From positions 1 to 64,000 of the forward strand of contig NZ_JAVFJK010000004.1 of assembly GCF_030908215.1 (NCBI RefSeq): a stretch of DNA of 64,000 nt, in the 5' to 3' direction. The DNA is from Sinomonas sp. ASV486 (lineage in GTDB: Bacteria; Actinomycetota; Actinomycetes; Actinomycetales; Micrococcaceae). How positions within the stretch are numbered: the first letter of the stretch is position 1; every line of letters starts with the position of its first letter. Positions 60,550 through 64,000 of this stretch are shown here, piece after piece. Under the pieces are notes generated by a model, which had not been told where the DNA came from, searched no databases, and saw nothing but the letters and a program-made list of their open reading frames with translations. The position numbers were made by a program, and so were the translations under genes.

Positions 60550-60662
60550 TACCGATGCGGGGTCACCACCCAACGATGCGGGGTCACGTCTCTATGACGG
60601 CGAATGCCCCGTTTAGAGAGGTGACCCCTCATCCCGGATAGGTGACCCCGCAACAGGCTGTC
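60550..60662. repeat. Palindromic element of 21-bp units between mgtA and an SRPBCC gene
   Basis: Two units with GATGCGGGGTCAC (TCAC at 60564 and 60585, 21 bp apart) face two units with GGTGACCCC (60621 and 60642, also 21 bp apart) across a spacer whose ends, TCTATGACGG and CCGTTTAGAGA, are themselves inverted. The sequence and architecture match the element after nanE. It lies just past the stop of the minus-strand SRPBCC gene. Confidence 0.75.
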
Positions 60663-60666
60663 GTTG

Positions 60667-61407
60667 CTAGGCGTAGAGCTTCCCGAGGTAGGCGCCCCAC
60701 GCGGCGGCGTGGTGGTCCGCGAGAGCCGTCCGGGCGGCGTCGTCCGCGGTGGTGCCGCCACCGACCGAGTCGCCGGACCCGAGCGAGAAGTCATGGACGG
60801 TCAGGCCCACGCGGTCGCCGAGGAGGTTGCGGCCGAACACGCGCACCATCGCATCCGCAGTGCGCAGGCCGAGGAAGTACTCGTTGGCGTAGTCAACAGT
60901 CGCCTCGACTGGCCCGAGGCCGGGCACGTCCAGATCCTTCTTCTCGCCGGGAATCACGCCGCTGAGCCCGAACGAGGCGAGGAAGGCCTCGAAGGCGTCG
61001 GGCGCGGTCGCGCCGTCGGGTCCCTGGACGTCCACGAAGACCACAGCGCGGCCGTCGAAGTGCGTGAGGTACTCGCCGAGCGTGTGGAGGTAGAAGGCGG
61101 TGTGCTTGGCGGCGCCGTCGTACTGCTGCTCCCAGTTGTCGGTGAGGACGCCGGAGTGGACGTAGTGCAGGTGGGCGCCGTCCGGTCCCGCGGTGATGAC
61201 GTGCTCGAGCTGGTTGAACCAGCCGTCCGGTCCCTCCATGCGGGTCACGAGGTGCGCGGGGCGCTCGTCGACGGTTCGCACGGCCGGCCATTGGTCGGTC
61301 GGGAACATCCACGCGGCGGTGTCGTCGGTGACGGCCTTCCAGATCCGCTCCGGCGCGGCGGCCAGCTCAACGTCCTGGACGATCTCGAAGGGATGGTTCT
61401 CGGTCAT
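60667..61407 (-). CDS. SRPBCC (START/AHSA1-like) domain protein
   Basis: A 246-residue protein with a helix-grip fold. The N-terminal module contains VQDVELAAAPERIWKAVTDDTAAWMFP, typical of AHSA1-like SRPBCC proteins, followed by a second half with less clear family features. Its ATG overlaps the stop of an ArsR-type regulator gene (four bases), a frequent pairing in actinobacteria. The ligand is unknown. Confidence 0.8.
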   Translation of the reverse strand: MTENHPFEIVQDVELAAAPERIWKAVTDDTAAWMFPTDQWPAVRTVDERPAHLVTRMEGPDGWFNQLEHVITAGPDGAHLHYVHSGVLTDNWEQQYDGAAKHTAFYLHTLGEYLTHFDGRAVVFVDVQGPDGATAPDAFEAFLASFGLSGVIPGEKKDLDVPGLGPVEATVDYANEYFLGLRTADAMVRVFGRNLLGDRVGLTVHDFSLGSGDSVGGGTTADDAARTALADHHAAAWGAYLGKLYA

Positions 61408-62015
61408 GGCTGCACTTCCTTGGGTTGATTCTGGTCTTCTCTGAGGGTCGGATGAAGCGCGACGACGAGGCGGTGCTTCCGTCCGCCTGGCGCCTCTGGT
61501 TCGTGGTATTTCTTGGCCAGCCGCGCCACCTCGGCCGCGAGTTCCTCTGCGAAGTCGGCCCGTGAGGCCGCGGACGCGAAGGTGATCTCGCCGTCGACCG
61601 CAAAGGTGGCTAACGGCTGCTTGGCCGCGACGGCTCCCGAGAGCAGCCGCCCCACCTCGCGCACGAGCCGCGCGGCGAGGGCCAGGAGCCAGTAGGCGCT
61701 GAAGCGGTCGCGGAGGTGCTCGGGGTCGGGCTGGACCACCGCGAGCGCCGCGGGCGAGATGACGTAAGCGGCAGCCGTGGCCTGGAGCACGCGCTCCATG
61801 ACGTTGCCCTTGCGCCGCTCCTCGACGAGCGCCACGAGCCCGTGCTCCTCGAGCGAACGCAGATGGTAGTTGACCTTCTGCCGCGGCAGGCCCACCCTCG
61901 CGGCGAGGCTGGCGGCGGACGACGGCGTAGCCAGCTCCCGCAGGAGCCTCGCCCTGAGCGGGTCAAGACTCGCGGCGGCGGCGGCCGCATCCTCGATCAC
62001 GACGACATCTTGCAT
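61404..62015 (-). CDS. ArsR-type winged-helix regulator
   Basis: A 203-residue regulator. The winged helix is at about residues 15-80 (LLRELATPSSAASLAARVGLPRQKVNYHLRSLEEHGLV in outline). The C-terminal 100 residues are helical and probably handle dimerisation or sensing. No metal-binding cysteine motif is seen, so it is not a metal sensor. The overlapping SRPBCC gene is its likely partner, and its own promoter carries an inverted repeat, suggesting autoregulation. Confidence 0.83.
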   Translation of the reverse strand: MQDVVVIEDAAAAAASLDPLRARLLRELATPSSAASLAARVGLPRQKVNYHLRSLEEHGLVALVEERRKGNVMERVLQATAAAYVISPAALAVVQPDPEHLRDRFSAYWLLALAARLVREVGRLLSGAVAAKQPLATFAVDGEITFASAASRADFAEELAAEVARLAKKYHEPEAPGGRKHRLVVALHPTLREDQNQPKEVQP

Positions 62016-62021
62016 GTCTCC

Positions 62022-62051
62022 AGTGTGCCAACCGACAAATTAGTTTGTCAA
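62022..62051 (-). promoter_or_regulatory. ArsR-type regulator promoter with overlapping operator
   Basis: On the minus strand TTGACA (62051-62046) and CACACT (62027-62022) are 18 bp apart, and the ATG follows after six bases. A 16-bp inverted repeat GACAAA-TTAG-TTTGTC (62034-62049) overlaps the -35 and spacer. Leaderless expression and autorepression are inferred. Confidence 0.6.
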
Positions 62052-62131
62052 GGAGATTTCAACTGTCTGTGCGAGCGGGCGTTTACCCTTGAATCAGCTG
62101 AGGCTGGGCGGCATCCGGTGAAGGAGCAGCT

Positions 62132-62800
62132 ATGCGCACGGACAGCAGTCCCCTCGGCCAGCACCCCCAGGACCTTCCCGCGGGCGTTGCCGCATACACG
62201 GCGGCCGGCCTCGGAATCGTCGCCGTGGCGGCGCTCGGCGCCATGTACGCCGTCGAGGTGCCCCGCGGCGGGCCCTACATCTTCGGCGGAATCAACGACT
62301 TCACCGGCGGACTGTTCTTTCTGGCCGCGATCCCGCCCATCATCCAGGTCCACCGCCGGCTCGGTGATGGACCGTGGAGCAGGACGGCTCTCGCGGCCAC
62401 GGCCGCCGGATCCGTCGCGGCGGCCGCAAGCGGCATCCTGATCTCCTTCCACATGATCCCGTTCGGCCCCTCGACCGCGGTGTCGATGGTCGGCATCATC
62501 GGCCAGGCCCTCTGGGCGGCCGTGGCCAACCACAAGCTCGCGAACCGCCCCCGGTACCCGCGCCGGCTCGCCCAGTGGGGCCGCGCGATCGGGCTCGGGA
62601 TGCTCGTGGCCCTGCCGATCGTCGGCGCCGGATACGCCGCCGGAACCGTGCCCGCACTCCAGACGGTGCTCTACGCCGTGGGCGGTGCGATCGGAGGGGC
62701 GGCCTACCTCGGGTGGCCCCTCTGGCTCTTGGCGGTGGGCCGACGCCTAGCGGGCCGCACCGAGGGGGCACGCCGGCGGCCGGCCGCACGCCCCGCATAA
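62132..62800 (+). CDS. Hypothetical membrane protein
   Basis: A 222-residue protein with about six membrane segments (about 20-38, 55-75, 85-108, 112-130, 150-168 and 178-205). A ribosome site (GAAGGAG) precedes the ATG. No family is recognised. It is divergent from the ArsR-type operon and could share its operator region. The C-terminus is basic. Confidence 0.65.
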   Translation: MRTDSSPLGQHPQDLPAGVAAYTAAGLGIVAVAALGAMYAVEVPRGGPYIFGGINDFTGGLFFLAAIPPIIQVHRRLGDGPWSRTALAATAAGSVAAAASGILISFHMIPFGPSTAVSMVGIIGQALWAAVANHKLANRPRYPRRLAQWGRAIGLGMLVALPIVGAGYAAGTVPALQTVLYAVGGAIGGAAYLGWPLWLLAVGRRLAGRTEGARRRPAARPA

Positions 62801-62856
62801 GCGCCTTGTGACAGTCCTAAGTCCCTAGCGCGCCCCATGCTGCGCGCACAGAATGG

Positions 62857-62862
62857 GACAAT
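62857..62862 (+). promoter_or_regulatory. -10 hexamer before the LuxR-type response regulator
   Basis: GACAAT is followed by seven bases and then ATG 62870, suiting a leaderless transcript and favouring that start over ATG 62864. Confidence 0.4.
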
Positions 62863-62869
62863 CATGGTG

Positions 62870-63571
62870 ATGGCGAGGGAGAGGACGAGCGCAGTGCTGG
62901 ACGAATCGCCGACGCGGGCTGCAGGGACAGATCGCCTTCGCGTCTTCATCCTCGACGATCACGAACTGGTGCGACGGGGGCTCCAGGAACTGCTCGAGGA
63001 CGAGGGATTCGAGGTCGTCGGCACCTCGGGGACGGCAGCAGAGGCTGCGCGCAGGATCCCTGCGCTCAAACCCGATGTGTCCGTCTTGGACGTCCGGCTG
63101 CCGGACGGCACCGGGATCGAGGTGTGCCGAGACATCCATGCGGTCGACCCGACCCTGCCGTGTGTCATGCTGACGAGCTACAACGACGAGGACTCCCTGC
63201 GCGGGGCCATCCTCGCGGGCGCCAACGGCTACGTGCTCAAGGAGATCCGCGGCACCGAGCTCATCACGGCCCTCCGCCGTGCGGCACGCGGCGAGTCCCT
63301 CTTCGATCCGGCGCTCAAGTCGAAGGTCCTCGCGGGCCTCGCACCGCGGGAAGAACCCGAGGATCCCCGGCTCGAGATCCTCAGCCCGCAGGAGCGCCGC
63401 GTCCTGGCACTCATCGGGGAGGGCATGACCAATCGGGAGATCGGCGAGAGGCTCTTCCTCGCGGAGAAGACGGTCAAGAACTACGTCTCCTCGCTCCTGG
63501 CCAAGCTCGGCTACGAAAGGCGCACGCAGGCCGCACTGTTCATCGCCCGCAACGGCGCGCACGGCCACTGA
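62870..63571 (+). CDS. NarL/LuxR-family response regulator (DevR-like)
   Basis: A 233-residue response regulator. The receiver domain has the acidic pair in FILDDHELV, the phospho-acceptor Asp in SVLDVRLPDG and the switch lysine in YVLKEIRG. The GerE/LuxR helix-turn-helix is at about 165-225 (LSPQERRVLALIGEGMTNREIGERLFLAEKTVKNYVS in outline). The sequence resembles DevR/DosR-type hypoxia regulators. The convergent histidine kinase fragment is its likely partner. Confidence 0.88.
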   Translation: MARERTSAVLDESPTRAAGTDRLRVFILDDHELVRRGLQELLEDEGFEVVGTSGTAAEAARRIPALKPDVSVLDVRLPDGTGIEVCRDIHAVDPTLPCVMLTSYNDEDSLRGAILAGANGYVLKEIRGTELITALRRAARGESLFDPALKSKVLAGLAPREEPEDPRLEILSPQERRVLALIGEGMTNREIGERLFLAEKTVKNYVSSLLAKLGYERRTQAALFIARNGAHGH

Positions 63572-63597
63572 CGGCCTCAGCGTTCAAGCCGCTGGCC

Positions 63598-64000
63598 TCA
63601 ACGCCTGCCGACGGGAACTACCCAGCGCAGCCGCGTGCCGCCGTCCTCGGCGGGACCGACTTCGAAGGTGCCGCCGAGCGCTTCGGCACGCTCTTCGACG
63701 TTCTTCAGTCCGCTGCGGCGCGTGATCTCGCCGAGTCCGTACCCGTCGTCGGCCACCACGATCTCGAACTCGCCGTCGGACACGGTAGCCGTGACCCACA
63801 GCGAATCGGCGTGCGCGTGCCGCACCACGTTGGAGACGCCCTCCGTGAGCACCGCGAGCGCCTGATCGCCCACGGCCGTCGGCACGGCCGAGTCGATCGG
63901 GCCCAGGAGCTCGACGCGGGGGGTCGTCGGGAGGTCTCCGGTGGCCTCCTGCACCACGCGCACCAACCGCGCGCTCAGGCTGTCCCTGCCCTTGGCCTCG
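63598..64000 (-). CDS. DevS-like sensor histidine kinase (partial, C-terminal)
   Basis: The 3' part of a gene that enters from beyond the window, with about 134 codons visible. The HATPase_c domain is present: LTEGVSNVVRHAHADSLWV (N-box), VADDGYGLG and a C-terminal GLKNVEERAEALGGTFEVG with RWVVPVG. This type belongs to HisKA_3 kinases such as DevS/DosT, which fits the adjacent NarL-type regulator. The sensor part is not visible. Confidence 0.82.
   Translation of the reverse strand, partial: EAKGRDSLSARLVRVVQEATGDLPTTPRVELLGPIDSAVPTAVGDQALAVLTEGVSNVVRHAHADSLWVTATVSDGEFEIVVADDGYGLGEITRRSGLKNVEERAEALGGTFEVGPAEDGGTRLRWVVPVGRR

Overview
The window is chromosomal DNA of a high-GC Gram-positive actinobacterium. 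The very high GC content, frequent GTG/TTG starts, many promoters that place a -10 hexamer 6-8 nt before a start codon, ECF sigma factors, a Tat-exported lipoprotein, an Lhr/Nei2 pair and Pip/YhgE proteins all point that way. The gene content fits Micrococcaceae (Arthrobacter/Sinomonas-like); the genus is an inference, not something the sequence proves.

Layout. 1-1.25 kb: an IS481-family insertion sequence cut by the window edge. 1.4-10.85 kb: a complete N-acetylneuraminate (sialic acid) uptake and catabolism locus. It has a divergent FadR-type repressor, a peptide/opine-type ABC transporter with a fused permease-ATPase (SatABCD/SiaEFGI type), lyase, kinase and epimerase, and ends in a palindromic 21-bp-unit repeat element. 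10.9-14.5 kb: a flavin disulfide reductase, a convergent aldo/keto reductase and an XRE regulator. 14.55-18.25 kb: a TetR-controlled operon of an ATPase-like protein with a degenerate Walker A and a Pip/YhgE membrane protein. 18.4-26.2 kb: cell-envelope and signalling genes, including a c-di-AMP (ydaO) riboswitch before a secreted lytic-transglycosylase-like protein and an OmpR-type two-component system. 26.4-33.3 kb: a DMT exporter, then a GT2-GtrA flippase-type glycosyltransferase with two paralogous GT39-like membrane glycosyltransferases.

33.3-39.9 kb: an ECF42-type sigma factor with its DGPF partner, a polymerase-ligase repair protein, a VOC protein, and a second ECF sigma/putative anti-sigma pair. 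40-43.8 kb: upp, a PAP2 phosphatase, tadA and an ABC-2 exporter. 44-47.4 kb: a compact alkylation-damage repair operon headed by its own ECF sigma factor (sigma-ogt-alkB-tag-alkA). 47.4-51.7 kb: tRNA-Ser(CGA), a ParB-like small protein, a CPA2 antiporter, a YcnI-type copper protein and a lipoprotein. 51.7-60.5 kb: lhr-nei2 and a convergent MgtA-type P-ATPase. 60.5-64 kb: a second palindromic 21-bp-unit element, an ArsR-type regulator with an SRPBCC protein, a membrane protein, a LuxR-type response regulator and the end of its likely histidine kinase.

The most interesting signals are the ECF-sigma-led alkylation repair operon with a 60-residue extension on Ogt; a palindromic dispersed repeat family with exact 21-bp periodicity, which may also have been captured as coding sequence in a seven-fold heptapeptide tail; the polymerase-ligase fusion without a phosphoesterase domain; and the c-di-AMP riboswitch locus.
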